DNA from: Granulicella sp. dw_53
GTDB taxonomy: Bacteria; Acidobacteriota; Terriglobia; Terriglobales; Acidobacteriaceae
Reading direction: 5' to 3'
Assembly: GCF_018449545.1 (NCBI RefSeq)
Contig: NZ_JAAVUR010000003.1
Span: 372,001-436,000 of the forward strand
Length of the DNA: 64,000 bases
Below, in pieces: positions 46,811-55,966 of the stretch. Position numbers and translations under genes: made by a program. The notes under the pieces are model-generated. The model saw only the letters and a list, made by a program, of their open reading frames with translations, ran no database searches and was not told the DNA's origin. Every line of letters starts with the position of its first letter. The first letter of the stretch is position 1.

Positions 46811-47236
46811 ATGTCCGATCAAACGACATCCACTACCGCCGTCTTCGACATCGACGCCATCGTGCGCGCCTTTCCCACCACCGCAGCCACGATGCTGATC
46901 GACACCCGCCTCACCGACGAGGCTGCCGCCAGCGCCCGTGTCTTCCGCGTCTACACGCCCGTCCCCGCCCACTACCACGCCACCTGCGACGAATACCTCC
47001 TCGTCCTCTCCGGCCGCGCCCGCATGTTCCTAGGCGAAGCCGAACCCTTCGAGATAGGCCCCGGCAAACTGATCTTCTTCAAACGCGCCACCATCCACGG
47101 CATGCCCGAGATCCTCGAAGAGCCCTTCGTCGTCCTCGCCGTAGACACTCCCCGCCGCGACCCCAGCGACGTAATCTTCGTCAACCCCAAAGACGGCACC
47201 CCCGACACCTTCATCCAAAGCCAGATCCTCTACTAA
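46811..47236 (+). CDS. Small cupin-domain protein
   Basis: 141 residues. A single cupin barrel: motif 1 is HYHATCDEYLLVLSGRARMFL (His-x-His and Glu as metal ligands) and motif 2 includes GKLIFFKRATIHGM. Mannose-6-phosphate-isomerase-like or dioxygenase-like activity is possible, but the reaction is not determined. 175 nt separates it from doxX. Confidence 0.85.
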   Translation: MSDQTTSTTAVFDIDAIVRAFPTTAATMLIDTRLTDEAAASARVFRVYTPVPAHYHATCDEYLLVLSGRARMFLGEAEPFEIGPGKLIFFKRATIHGMPEILEEPFVVLAVDTPRRDPSDVIFVNPKDGTPDTFIQSQILY

Positions 47237-47431
47237 GGTCGCTGCCCATCGGTTCAATATCGCCAAAACGGAGGCGTAGAGACTGAGGACAACCGCTGCC
47301 AGCTAATCCATCATCAGTTCTGATGAAAGCGTGCTTCAATAGAACAGAATTTCGGCGAGCACCCACGCGATCCCACGCGGAGGTGTTCAGCCAACCTCTT
47401 GACCCTGGAAGCGGAGACGGAATCAACATAC

Positions 47432-48703
47432 ATGATCGCTGAAATCATCGCAGCCGGCTCCGAGATGCTCACGCCCTACCGGCAAGACACTAACTCCCTC
47501 TACCTCACCGAAGCTCTCAACTCCCTCGGCGTCCAGGTGGCCTTCAAGACCATCGTCGGGGACAACATCGACCACCTCACCGATGCCGCCCGCATCGCCC
47601 TCGCCCGCGCCGACATCGTCCTCTTCTCCGGCGGCCTCGGCCCCACCGAGGATGACCTCACCCGCGAAGCAGTTGCTGCCGCCCTCGGCATCGGACTCCG
47701 ACGCGACCCACTCGTCTTGGAAGCCCTCGCCAAGCGCTTCCTCGCCCGTCAGATCCCGATGCCGCCCAACAACGCCAAGCAGGCCGACATCCTGCAAGGC
47801 GCAACCATCCTCCACAACCAGAACGGCAGCGCGCCGGGCCAGTACCTCGATACCACCCTCTTCCGCTCCGACGGCCCCAGCCTCCGCAAGATCGTCATCC
47901 TGCTTCCCGGCCCCCCGAAGGAGCTCAAGCCTCTCTTCGCCGACCTCGTCCAGCCGCTCCTCGCCGCGACTCTTCCGCCGCGCTTCCTCGCTCGCCGCAT
48001 CCTCCGCATGGCCCTCGTCCCCGAGTCCACCGTCGACGCCCGCACCGCGCCTATCTACAAGCTCTACCCCGATGTCGAGACCACCATCCTCGCCCACTCC
48101 GGCGAGATCCAGCTCCACTTCCTCGCCGCCGCCGGCACCCTTGCCGATGCGCAGGCCCACGTCGACGAGCTTACCGAAAAGATTGAGCAAGAGATGGACG
48201 ACGCCATCTTCTCCTCTCACGGCGAGAGCCTTGAAGAGATCGTCCTGCTGAACCTCGGCATGCGCAACCTCACCATCACCGCGGCCGAGTCCTGCACCGG
48301 CGGTCTCTTCGCCCAGCGCCTCACCGCAATCCCCAACAGCTCCCGCACCTTCCTCGGCGGAGCCGTCGTCTACACTCCCGAGCTCAAAACCCTCTTCGCC
48401 GACGTCCCCAAAGAGACCATCGACACGAATGGCTCCGTAAGCCCGGAGGTCGCCCGAGCCCTCGCCGAAGGCATTCGCCGCCGCACCGGCTCCTCCCTCG
48501 GCCTCGGCATCACCGGACTCGCCGGACCCAGCGGAGGAGCGCCCGGGCCCGACGAAGCCCGCCCCATCGGCCTCGTCTACCTGGCCCTCGCCAGCGCCAC
48601 ATCCACCGAAGTCCGCGAGATCAACATCCCGGGCGACCGGGATCGAGTCCGCTGGTGGGCCACCCAGCACGCCCTCGAGCTCATCCGCCGCACCGTCATC
48701 TGA
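47432..48703 (+). CDS. cinA: CinA-family protein (nicotinamide-nucleotide amidohydrolase)
   Basis: 423 residues from the ATG at 47432 (MIAEIIAAGSEML). The N-terminal MoCF/COG1058 domain (FSGGLGPTEDDLTREA) acts on ADP-ribose-type nucleotides in related proteins. The C-terminal CinA domain has ITAAESCTGGLFAQRLT (catalytic Ser) and ITGLAGPSGG. Deamidates NMN in NAD salvage. Full-length two-domain form. Convergent with coaA. Confidence 0.95.
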   Translation: MIAEIIAAGSEMLTPYRQDTNSLYLTEALNSLGVQVAFKTIVGDNIDHLTDAARIALARADIVLFSGGLGPTEDDLTREAVAAALGIGLRRDPLVLEALAKRFLARQIPMPPNNAKQADILQGATILHNQNGSAPGQYLDTTLFRSDGPSLRKIVILLPGPPKELKPLFADLVQPLLAATLPPRFLARRILRMALVPESTVDARTAPIYKLYPDVETTILAHSGEIQLHFLAAAGTLADAQAHVDELTEKIEQEMDDAIFSSHGESLEEIVLLNLGMRNLTITAAESCTGGLFAQRLTAIPNSSRTFLGGAVVYTPELKTLFADVPKETIDTNGSVSPEVARALAEGIRRRTGSSLGLGITGLAGPSGGAPGPDEARPIGLVYLALASATSTEVREINIPGDRDRVRWWATQHALELIRRTVI

Positions 48704-48718
48704 CGCGGCAGCGAAGCC

Positions 48719-49660
48719 CTAGCCCATCCCGATCCTTCGCAGCCAGACCGAGTCCATCGAGTGGTCGAACGCTTTATGAAAGATCAGGTCGGCTCTGGCG
48801 CGGGTCGGCTCGATGTTCTCGCGTAGATTCACAAGATTGATCTCCTGCCAGATCTTGCTCGCGACTCGCACCGCCTCCTCATCCGAAAGATCCTTGTACC
48901 GTTGAAAGTACGACTGCGGATTCTGGAAGGCCGTAGCCTTCAAACGCAGAAACCGCGTCAGAAACCAGTTCCGGATATCGCTCTCCTCCGCGTCCACGTA
49001 GATCGAGAAGTCGAAGAAGTCCGAGACCACCGTCGACGAAGACGAGGTCTGCAGCACATTCAGTCCTTCGAAGATCAGCACATCGATCGAGGAATCCAGC
49101 CTGCGCATCTCGTCGGTGATGTCATAAGCGAGATGCGAGTAGAGCGGAACCTCGATGCTCGTCTGTCCGCACTTGATGCCGTGAAGGAAGTCCACCATCC
49201 GGCTCAGGTCGTAGCTCTCGGGAAATCCCTTCCTCCCCATCAGGCCACGCTCCGCCAGCACCGCGTTGGGATAAAGAAAACCATCCGTGGTTACAATCTC
49301 CACCTTGGGACTTCCCGGCCCAAGCGCCAGCAAAGCCTCCAGCACGCGAGCGAACGTACTCTTCCCTACCGCCACGCTTCCGGCGACGCCGATCACATAC
49401 GGACCCAGCCGCGAGGGCTTCCCAAGAAATCCATCCCGAGCTCGACTCGCAGCCTCCGCTGCCGCCCTTGAAATACTCAGGAGACGACACATCGGACCGT
49501 AAGCCTCCGTCACCTCGTCCAGCGTAATCGGCTGGTACGGACTCGCCAGCGTCGTAAGGTCAACCCCGGCGAGAGGCACAGAGACGTCCGAGCGGAGCGC
49601 CGTCCATTCCTCGCGACGGAACTCTTGGAACAGTCGTGGATTCGCAATCATCCACTCCAT
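48719..49660 (-). CDS. coaA: Pantothenate kinase, type I
   Basis: First step of coenzyme A synthesis. 313 residues from the ATG at 49660; this start aligns in length with E. coli CoaA and avoids the long hairpin that an ATG at 49711 would read through. P-loop GVAGSVAVGKST, then TTDGFLYPNAVL and RGLMGRKGFPESYD, all family hallmarks, and IFEGLNVLQ. Single gene. Confidence 0.96.
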   Translation of the reverse strand: MEWMIANPRLFQEFRREEWTALRSDVSVPLAGVDLTTLASPYQPITLDEVTEAYGPMCRLLSISRAAAEAASRARDGFLGKPSRLGPYVIGVAGSVAVGKSTFARVLEALLALGPGSPKVEIVTTDGFLYPNAVLAERGLMGRKGFPESYDLSRMVDFLHGIKCGQTSIEVPLYSHLAYDITDEMRRLDSSIDVLIFEGLNVLQTSSSSTVVSDFFDFSIYVDAEESDIRNWFLTRFLRLKATAFQNPQSYFQRYKDLSDEEAVRVASKIWQEINLVNLRENIEPTRARADLIFHKAFDHSMDSVWLRRIGMG

Positions 49661-49674
49661 TATCCTTCGTCGCC

Positions 49675-49717
49675 GCTGCTTTGACGCAGCCCTCGCGACA
49701 GGCTGCGTCAAAGCAGC
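49675..49717. repeat. Long perfect hairpin between the PhnB-like gene and coaA
   Basis: A 17-bp perfect stem (49675-49691 with 49701-49717) with a 9-nt loop. No T-run follows in either direction. It lies 7 nt past the stop of the PhnB-like gene and 15 nt before coaA, so it may attenuate, process or insulate transcription. Confidence 0.75.
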
Positions 49718-49723
49718 CGACTA

Positions 49724-50134
49724 CTACATCGGCTTAGGACAATTAACCATCCACGGAATACCGAACTGGTCGGTCAGTATACCGAAGCTCGCCGCCCAGA
49801 ACGTCTCCTGCATCGGCATCGCGACATTTCCGCCCTCCGCCAACCCAGCGAAGACCCGCTCAGCCTCAGCCTTGTCCTCAATGTGGACCGAGACATGCAT
49901 CCCCTTCGGGACGACGTAGTCAGCCGCACAGGCATCCGAGCCCATCAAGGTCTGTCCCTTGACCTTCATCATGGCGTGAAGGATCTTGCCCTCCAGATCC
50001 GGTGGCGCCTTCTCCCCGGCAGGAAGATCCTGGTGCTTCAGCATCGCCTCGATCTTGCCTCCGAAGCAGCGCTCGTACAGCTTGAACGCAGCCTCGCACT
50101 CTCCGTTAAACGTCAGGTACGGATTGATCTGCAT
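49724..50134 (-). CDS. PhnB-like VOC-superfamily protein
   Basis: 136 residues from the ATG at 50134 (AGAGGA site); the open frame extends far upstream into the DGPF gene and is not coding there. MQINPYLTFNGECEAAFKLYERCFGG is the PhnB/YjdN start, and the protein ends with FWAASFGILTDQFGIPWMVN. These small glyoxalase-fold proteins often accompany ECF42 and DGPF genes. Reaction unknown. Confidence 0.88.
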   Translation of the reverse strand: MQINPYLTFNGECEAAFKLYERCFGGKIEAMLKHQDLPAGEKAPPDLEGKILHAMMKVKGQTLMGSDACAADYVVPKGMHVSVHIEDKAEAERVFAGLAEGGNVAMPMQETFWAASFGILTDQFGIPWMVNCPKPM

Positions 50135-50195
50135 AGTGTCCTCTCGCTTTCTAAAATAGTTTGACAATCCCAGTTTTTCGTATCTTTCAGAGTCC

Positions 50196-50618
50196 TTAGT
50201 CGGTCTTCCCCATCTTCTTGCCCAACTCGCGATGCTTCTCGATCGCCTCGCTCGGCTCAAAGTCCTCCAGCCCGAAGAACGGCCGAACCTCCAGCTCCGA
50301 ATCGGTTCCCGGTCCATGCAGCGCCGGAACCTTCTTCGCCCAGTCGATCGCCTCTTCCCTGGACTTCACATCAATGATCCAGAATCCCGCGATCTGCTCC
50401 TTCGCCTCCGCAAACGGCCCGTCGATCACACTCTGCTTTCCGCCCGAGTATCGAATCCGCACGGCCTTGGAGGTAGGTTGCAGACCAGCAAGATCCACCA
50501 ACACCCCGGCCTTATGCAACTCTTCGTTATAAGTACCCATTGCAGCGAGCAACTCTTCGCTCGGCATGACTCCCGCCTCGGAGTCCTTGTTCGCCTTCAC
50601 AATCATCATGAACTTCAT
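50196..50618 (-). CDS. DGPF (YciI-like) protein 1
   Basis: 140 residues from the ATG at 50618 (GGAGAAG site). MKFMMIVKANKDSEAG opens the ferredoxin-like YciI fold, and the name-giving motif is VIDGPFAEAKE. DGPF proteins are the conserved genomic partners of ECF42 sigma factors; their biochemistry is not known. It starts 35 nt after DGPF 2, so it is co-transcribed with it. Confidence 0.9.
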   Translation of the reverse strand: MKFMMIVKANKDSEAGVMPSEELLAAMGTYNEELHKAGVLVDLAGLQPTSKAVRIRYSGGKQSVIDGPFAEAKEQIAGFWIIDVKSREEAIDWAKKVPALHGPGTDSELEVRPFFGLEDFEPSEAIEKHRELGKKMGKTD

Positions 50619-50653
50619 CGTCTTCTCCTCTCGATTTGCCATAGTTAAACCTT

Positions 50654-51016
50654 CTAAACCTGTTGCTCCGGCAGTCCTCTCAACTCCACAACCGGACGAA
50701 TCTCTACCGTCCCAAACCGTGCCGCCGGAATCTGCGCCGCAATTCGGATCGCCTCATCGAGGTCCTTCGCGTCGATAAGAAAGTAACCTCCAAGCTGCTC
50801 TCTTGTCTCGGCAAACGGCCCATCTATAAGCAGCGGCTTGCCATCCCGAACCCGAACACTCGTCGCAGTCGAGACAGACTGCAACGGATTCGCCGCCACA
50901 TAGCTTCCGTCCTGCCGGAGCCGATGCGCCAACTGCGTCGAGTCCGCATAGCATTGCTGCCGCTCGGCCTCGCTGAGAACCTGCTCATCCTGATAAATCA
51001 GCAACATGTATCTCAT
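50654..51016 (-). CDS. DGPF (YciI-like) protein 2
   Basis: 120 residues from the ATG at 51016, which has a GGAGGG site at proper distance; the ATG at 51022 is too close to it. Motif LIDGPFAETREQLGGYFLIDA. It is divergent from the ECF42-like sigma factor across about 75 nt, so the sigma factor probably drives this promoter. Confidence 0.9.
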   Translation of the reverse strand: MRYMLLIYQDEQVLSEAERQQCYADSTQLAHRLRQDGSYVAANPLQSVSTATSVRVRDGKPLLIDGPFAETREQLGGYFLIDAKDLDEAIRIAAQIPAARFGTVEIRPVVELRGLPEQQV

Positions 51017-51092
51017 CTGCATCCCTCCGTCAGTAAAACGAACGGCAATCGCCTAAATCGACAGTCTCGGAAAAAAATATTTAGAATTGTGC

Positions 51093-52364
51093 GTGCCGCA
51101 GGACCCCCTACTCACCGCACCTCCCCTCGAAGCACTCGACTCCCTCTACCGCTCCGACTGGGGCCGCATCGTCGCCACCCTCATCGGCCTCCTCGGCGAC
51201 TTCGAGCTCGCCGAAGACTGTGCCCAGGAAGCCTTCGCCACCGCTGTCGAACAGTGGCGCGAATCCGGCCCGCCCGAGTTCCCTCGCGCCTGGATCATCC
51301 AGACAGCCCGCAACAAAGCCATCGACCGCCTCCGCCGCAAGACCCTCTTCGACCGAAAGGTCGAAGACCACGCCGACTCACCCCTCCTCCGCAGCCAGGT
51401 TGAGCCCACGCTCCCCGAATCCCTTACCGGTGAGATCCCCGACGACCGCCTCCGCCTCATCTTCACCTGCTGCCACCCAGCCCTTGCACCTGAGTCTCAA
51501 GTCGCGCTCACCCTCCGCACCCTTTGCGGGCTCGAGACCGACGAGATCGCCCGCGCCTTCCTCATCCCTCCCGCCACCATGGCGCAGCGTCTCGTCCGCG
51601 CCAAACGCAAGATCCGCGACGCCGGCATCCCCTACTCCGTCCCCGACACGCGCGATCTGCGCCCGCGCATCGACGCCGTCCTCACCGTCATCTACCTCGT
51701 CTTCAACGAGGGCTACCTCGCTACTCGCGGCGAGTCCATGCTCCGCGCCGATCTCTGCGCCGAAGCCATCCGCCTTGCCCGCCTCGTACGCGAGCTCCTC
51801 TACCCACAGCCTCCCGCCGAATGCACCGCCCTCCTAGCCCTCTTACTGCTCCACGACGCTCGCCGCGAAGCCCGCCTCGATCCGGCCGGCGAACTCGTCA
51901 TCCTCGAAGAGCAGGATCGTACCCTCTGGAACCACGCGCAGATCGCCCAGGCCCTGCCTCTGGTCAAAGAGTCCCTCCGCAACGGAGCCGGACCCTACGC
52001 CATCCAGGCCGGAATAGCCGCCTTGCACTGCGTCGCAGCCCGCCCGAAAGACACCGACTGGCGCCAGATCGTCGAACTCTACCAGGTCCTCGAACACCTC
52101 CAGCCTTCACCCATCGTTACCTTGAACCGCACAGTCGCCGTAGCCATGGCCGACGGCCCCCAATCCGGCCTCGCCCTCCACGATACCCTCGCCTCCACCG
52201 GCGACCTCGACGACTACCACCTCATGCACGCCGTCCGAGCCGATCTCCTCCGCCGCCTGGGCCTGCTCCAGGAGGCCGCCACCAGCTACAAGCGCGCCCT
52301 CGCCCTCGTCACCAACGAGAGCGAACGCCGCTTCCTCCAAAGACGCCTGCAAGAGGTAGAGTAG
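51093..52364 (+). CDS. ECF42-type RNA polymerase sigma factor with long C-terminal extension
   Basis: About 423 residues; starts at GTG 51093 (or TTG 51087), with no strong ribosome site. The sigma-2 region contains [20 protein letters not shown] and [20 protein letters not shown]; sigma-4 contains [20 protein letters not shown] and [12 protein letters not shown]. The last ~200 residues are a TPR-like extension ([31 protein letters not shown]) typical of ECF42. No anti-sigma factor is present; the family is thought to be controlled by the extension. Divergent DGPF genes are the expected targets. Confidence 0.92.
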   Translation: MPQDPLLTAPPLEALDSLYRSDWGRIVATLIGLLGDFELAEDCAQEAFATAVEQWRESGPPEFPRAWIIQTARNKAIDRLRRKTLFDRKVEDHADSPLLRSQVEPTLPESLTGEIPDDRLRLIFTCCHPALAPESQVALTLRTLCGLETDEIARAFLIPPATMAQRLVRAKRKIRDAGIPYSVPDTRDLRPRIDAVLTVIYLVFNEGYLATRGESMLRADLCAEAIRLARLVRELLYPQPPAECTALLALLLLHDARREARLDPAGELVILEEQDRTLWNHAQIAQALPLVKESLRNGAGPYAIQAGIAALHCVAARPKDTDWRQIVELYQVLEHLQPSPIVTLNRTVAVAMADGPQSGLALHDTLASTGDLDDYHLMHAVRADLLRRLGLLQEAATSYKRALALVTNESERRFLQRRLQEVE

Positions 52365-52730
52365 ACCGCTATGATGGATGGCTTGGGAGAGAGAAATCGC
52401 CGTAAACCCTCTATCTGCAGAATCTATGGGGTTAAGTTGGTCGGATTCGACGCAGGAAGAAAGCCGGGCGACACAGAGAAGCTCCCCGTGCATCTAATAG
52501 CTCTTCGCGGGGTTGAACAGAGAAGTAATCACCCGAACTGAATCGCCATACACACTGGAATTCCTCATAACGGAACGCCTGCGACCCGCATCCAAGGAGG
52601 CAGATAGGAAAGTCATCTCAAATGGTCGGCACAGGAAACTGAAGCGAAATGTATCGAATAGCCCCTGCCCTGCTCCCCAGGCTTCCTAATCTAATCCTCA
52701 AGCTCGTCCACTAAACTCATAGAAACACAC
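52365..52730. other. Intergenic region before plsY, no gene seen
   Basis: 366 nt. A loose CCCCG/CGGGG pairing (about 52482-52518) is the only structure noticed. No open frame with family features on either strand; presumably it holds the plsY promoter. Confidence 0.5.
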
Positions 52731-53342
52731 ATGAATCCCTGGCTCATCTCCATCCCGCTCGCCTACCTCCTGGGCTCCATCCCCTTCGGATACGTGCTCG
52801 TCCGTCTGTTCCGAAAAGAGGACATTCGGGCCACCGGCAGCGGCAACATCGGCGCGACCAACGTCGCCCGCTCTGGAGCCAAGGGCCTCGGCATCGCGAC
52901 CCTCCTCCTCGACCTTGGCAAAGCCTTCCTCGCCGTCAAAATCGCCCAGCATCTGGCCCCCGGCAACTACGACCTGGCAGTCGTCGCCGCAGTAGCAGCC
53001 ATCCTGGGACACGTCTTTCCCGTCTGGCTGGGCTTCCGCGGGGGCAAAGGCGTCGCCAGCGGCCTCGGCGTCTTCCTCGCTCTTACCTGGCCCAGCGCCC
53101 TCTGCATCCTGGCCGTCTTCGCGTTGATCTTCCTTCTGACCCGTTATGTCTCGTTGGCCTCCATCATCGGCGCAGCCGCTTTTCCCTTTTTCGGGTTTTA
53201 CTTCGTCTCACTTAGGACACCGATTGTCCTGGCCGGATTTCTCTTTATCCCGCTTCTCATCATCGTCAAGCACCACCAAAACATCCGCCGCCTGCTGTCT
53301 GGCACAGAGAGCCGCTTCGGAACCCGAAAGGTGGTCGTATGA
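52731..53342 (+). CDS. plsY: Acyl-phosphate:glycerol-3-phosphate acyltransferase
   Basis: 203-residue membrane enzyme that acylates sn-glycerol-3-phosphate at position 1 in phospholipid synthesis. Conserved segments are LLGSIPFGYVLVRLF, GSGNIGATNVAR, GHVFPVWLGFRGGKGVASG and KHHQNIRRLLSGTE. Overlaps gpsA by 4 nt (ATGA), so acyltransferase and its substrate-forming enzyme are translationally coupled. Confidence 0.97.
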   Translation: MNPWLISIPLAYLLGSIPFGYVLVRLFRKEDIRATGSGNIGATNVARSGAKGLGIATLLLDLGKAFLAVKIAQHLAPGNYDLAVVAAVAAILGHVFPVWLGFRGGKGVASGLGVFLALTWPSALCILAVFALIFLLTRYVSLASIIGAAAFPFFGFYFVSLRTPIVLAGFLFIPLLIIVKHHQNIRRLLSGTESRFGTRKVVV

Positions 53343-54331
53343 GCCGCATCACCGTCCTTGGCGCGGGCGCCTGGGGCACAGCCTTGGCCCTCTCTCTCGC
53401 CCGCCGCAACGGACACGACCTCGTCCTCTGGTGTCATTCGACCTCGCTGGCTGAACAACTCAACGACCACGGGGAGAACCTCCCTTACCTCCCCGGCTTC
53501 ACCCTTCCGGCTGACATCATCGTCACCTCCGACCTCCCTGCGGCCATCTTCGAAGCCGACATCATCCTCTGCGTCGTCCCCTCCCAGCACCTGCGCTCGG
53601 TCATCACCCACATCGCTCCTCTGCTCACCCGGAATCAGGTCATCCTCAGCGCCAGCAAGGGCATCGAAGAGGGCTCCTTCCTTCGCATGTCCCAGGTCGT
53701 CACCGCGCTCACCGATAACCCCATCGCCGTCCTCTCCGGCCCTTCCTTCGCGCAGGAGGTGGCCGCCGCCTGCCCCACCGCCCTGGTCGTCGCCTCGCAG
53801 GACACAGCCCTGGCCCTCGCCATTCAGCGTGACTTCTCCTCTCCCACCCTCCGCGTCTATACCAACGACGACGTCCCGGGTGTGGAACTAGGCGGAGCCC
53901 TCAAAAATGTAATCGCATTAGCCTCAGGCGTCGTCCACGGCCTCAATCTCGGCCACAACTCCGCCGCCGCCCTCATCACCCGCGGCATCGTAGAGATCAC
54001 CCGCCTGGCCATAGCCTGCGGAGGCCACCGCCAGACCCTCGCTGGACTCTCCGGCGTCGGAGATCTGGTCCTCACCTGCACCGGCTCCCTCTCCCGCAAT
54101 CGTGCCGTAGGGATCGAGCTAGGCCGCGGCCGCCAGCTTCCCGATATCCTGGAAGGCCTCCACGGCAAGGTCGCCGAAGGTATCAGTAGCACCACCGCAG
54201 CCCTGGGCCTCGCCGCCCGCTACGGTGTGGAGATGCCCATCACCGAACAGGTGAACGCCATCCTCCACCACGATAAAAATCCCAAGGAAGCCATCCGCGA
54301 ACTCATGGCCCGACCCGGCCGCGACGAGTAG
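53339..54331 (+). CDS. gpsA: Glycerol-3-phosphate dehydrogenase [NAD(P)+]
   Basis: 330 residues. Makes sn-glycerol-3-phosphate from dihydroxyacetone phosphate for lipid synthesis. N-terminal dinucleotide site ITVLGAGAWGTALALSLA; then SASKGIE, LSGPSFAQEV and the catalytic Lys region GVELGGALKNVIALASG. Coupled to plsY by a 4-nt overlap. Confidence 0.97.
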   Translation: MSRITVLGAGAWGTALALSLARRNGHDLVLWCHSTSLAEQLNDHGENLPYLPGFTLPADIIVTSDLPAAIFEADIILCVVPSQHLRSVITHIAPLLTRNQVILSASKGIEEGSFLRMSQVVTALTDNPIAVLSGPSFAQEVAAACPTALVVASQDTALALAIQRDFSSPTLRVYTNDDVPGVELGGALKNVIALASGVVHGLNLGHNSAAALITRGIVEITRLAIACGGHRQTLAGLSGVGDLVLTCTGSLSRNRAVGIELGRGRQLPDILEGLHGKVAEGISSTTAALGLAARYGVEMPITEQVNAILHHDKNPKEAIRELMARPGRDE

Positions 54332-54345
54332 AGACGGCAAGCAGA

Positions 54346-54894
54346 TTATCGTGCAGGATCTGGCGTTGTGCCCCGTTGCGCGTCCAACTCCGCAAAAACC
54401 TCAGCAACCCGGATCTTGATCGGCGTTCCCGGCACATTGAGCTCGTCGGTCACTGGTTGCAGCAAGCCGCCTAGTCCAGCCATGAAGGCTCTCCGCTTCT
54501 TCGGGTCGATCACCCACACCGCCTCGATCCCCATGCCAAAATAGTCGTCCAGCCGGTCCTGTATATCCGCCAGCCGGTCCTCTGGAGACAGAATTTCGAC
54601 ACACAACAACGGCGCAATCGTAATGATCTCTTCATGGGGATCGCTCGCCCGCGAAAGGCAGATATCCGGAATGCGATAGTGCGTCGCTGAAGTCTGTATT
54701 CTCTGCTCGGAACGAACCCGAATCTTCCATTCGGCGAGCCGCTCTCGAAAGTACCAAACGAAAAACACCTGTAGGATTGCGTGCGAACCCTCACCCATAT
54801 TCCGCTCTCTCACCTCGCCATCAATCCAGTCCCGATCCGGCCGGTAAGATGTCTTCAGATACTCGCTCAGAGGAACCAGCGTCGAAGTAGCCAT
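54346..54894 (-). CDS. Uma2-family (DUF820) putative endonuclease
   Basis: 182 residues. PD-(D/E)XK-like restriction fold: RPDRDWIDGEVRERNMG, then RIPDICLSRASDP and LLCVEILSPEDRLADIQDRLDDYFGMGIEAVWVIDPKKRRA, with the expected acidic residues. Uma2 proteins are common in cyanobacteria and soil bacteria, often in many copies; their role is not settled. Single gene between two housekeeping genes. Confidence 0.88.
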   Translation of the reverse strand: MATSTLVPLSEYLKTSYRPDRDWIDGEVRERNMGEGSHAILQVFFVWYFRERLAEWKIRVRSEQRIQTSATHYRIPDICLSRASDPHEEIITIAPLLCVEILSPEDRLADIQDRLDDYFGMGIEAVWVIDPKKRRAFMAGLGGLLQPVTDELNVPGTPIKIRVAEVFAELDAQRGTTPDPAR

Positions 54895-54952
54895 GGCGAT
54901 TCACCTCGCTCATCCCATACTAATCCACCCAATCCGCTAAACTAGACCCAGA

Positions 54953-55945
54953 ATGGCCTTCAACCTCTTCGGTAAGCGCGACAAACCCGACCCGCCCGAC
55001 ACTCCCGACCAGCCTCCCGCGCCCCCGCAAAAAGTCGGTCTCTTCGACCGCATGAAGCAGGCGGTCACCCGCACCCGCGAGTCCTTCGCCGAGTCCATCA
55101 GCTCCGTCATCGCCCTCACCCGCGAGGTGGACGAGTCCACCCTCATCGGCCTCGAGCCCATCCTTCTCGCCGCCGACCTCGGCGCTCCCACCACCGCTTT
55201 GGTCCTCGAAAACCTCCGCCAGCGCGCCCTTCGCACTGGCATCGAAGGCGGCCCCGAGCTCCAGCGGCTCCTCAAGGCCGAGCTCAAAGCCATCCTCGAC
55301 AGCGTACAAAGGCCCGTCACCCATCCCGCCACTCCCCCCGAAGTCATCATGATGGTCGGCGTCAACGGCACCGGAAAGACCACCACCACCGGCAAGCTCG
55401 CCCAGCATTTCACCTCGCAGGGCCGAACCGTCCTCCTCTGCGCCGCCGATACCTTCCGTGCCGCCGCCATCGAGCAGCTCGAGGTCTGGGCCACCCGCTC
55501 CAACACCCCCATCATCAAGACCAAGCAAGGCGGAGACCCCTCAGCCGCCCTCTACGACGCCTGCGCCGCCGCCAAATCCCGCGGCTCCCAGGTCCTCATC
55601 GTCGATACCGCCGGCCGCCTCCACACCAAGACTGACCTCATGAAGGAGCTCGACAAGATGCGCCGCACCGCGGAGAAGCTCATCCCCGGCGCGCCCCACC
55701 AGACCTTGCTCGTCATGGACGCCACCACGGGCCAGAACGGCCTCACCCAGGCCCGCCTCTTCACCGAAGCAGCCCACGTCACCGGCATCGTCCTCACAAA
55801 GCTTGACGGCACCGCCAAAGGCGGCATCGTCCTCGCCATTGCCACCGAGCTCAAGCTCCCTGTCGTCTACGCCGGCATCGGCGAGAAGATCGACGACCTC
55901 ATCCCCTTCGACAGCTCCGCCTTCATCGACTCCCTGCTCGACTAA
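54953..55945 (+). CDS. ftsY: Signal recognition particle receptor FtsY
   Basis: 330 residues. GTPase that docks SRP-ribosome complexes at the membrane. The short acidic/Pro-rich N-terminus is followed by the N domain and the G domain: [15 protein letters not shown] (P-loop), [33 protein letters not shown], and [12 protein letters not shown]. It is a short-A-domain version. Confidence 0.97.
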   Translation: MAFNLFGKRDKPDPPDTPDQPPAPPQKVGLFDRMKQAVTRTRESFAESISSVIALTREVDESTLIGLEPILLAADLGAPTTALVLENLRQRALRTGIEGGPELQRLLKAELKAILDSVQRPVTHPATPPEVIMMVGVNGTGKTTTTGKLAQHFTSQGRTVLLCAADTFRAAAIEQLEVWATRSNTPIIKTKQGGDPSAALYDACAAAKSRGSQVLIVDTAGRLHTKTDLMKELDKMRRTAEKLIPGAPHQTLLVMDATTGQNGLTQARLFTEAAHVTGIVLTKLDGTAKGGIVLAIATELKLPVVYAGIGEKIDDLIPFDSSAFIDSLLD

Positions 55946-55966
55946 GCAAAGGCTTCAGGCCGCAGC

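Noticed and set aside
47423..48670. Long minus-strand open frame (415 codons)
   Set aside because: Antisense shadow of cinA; the plus-strand protein has all CinA motifs.
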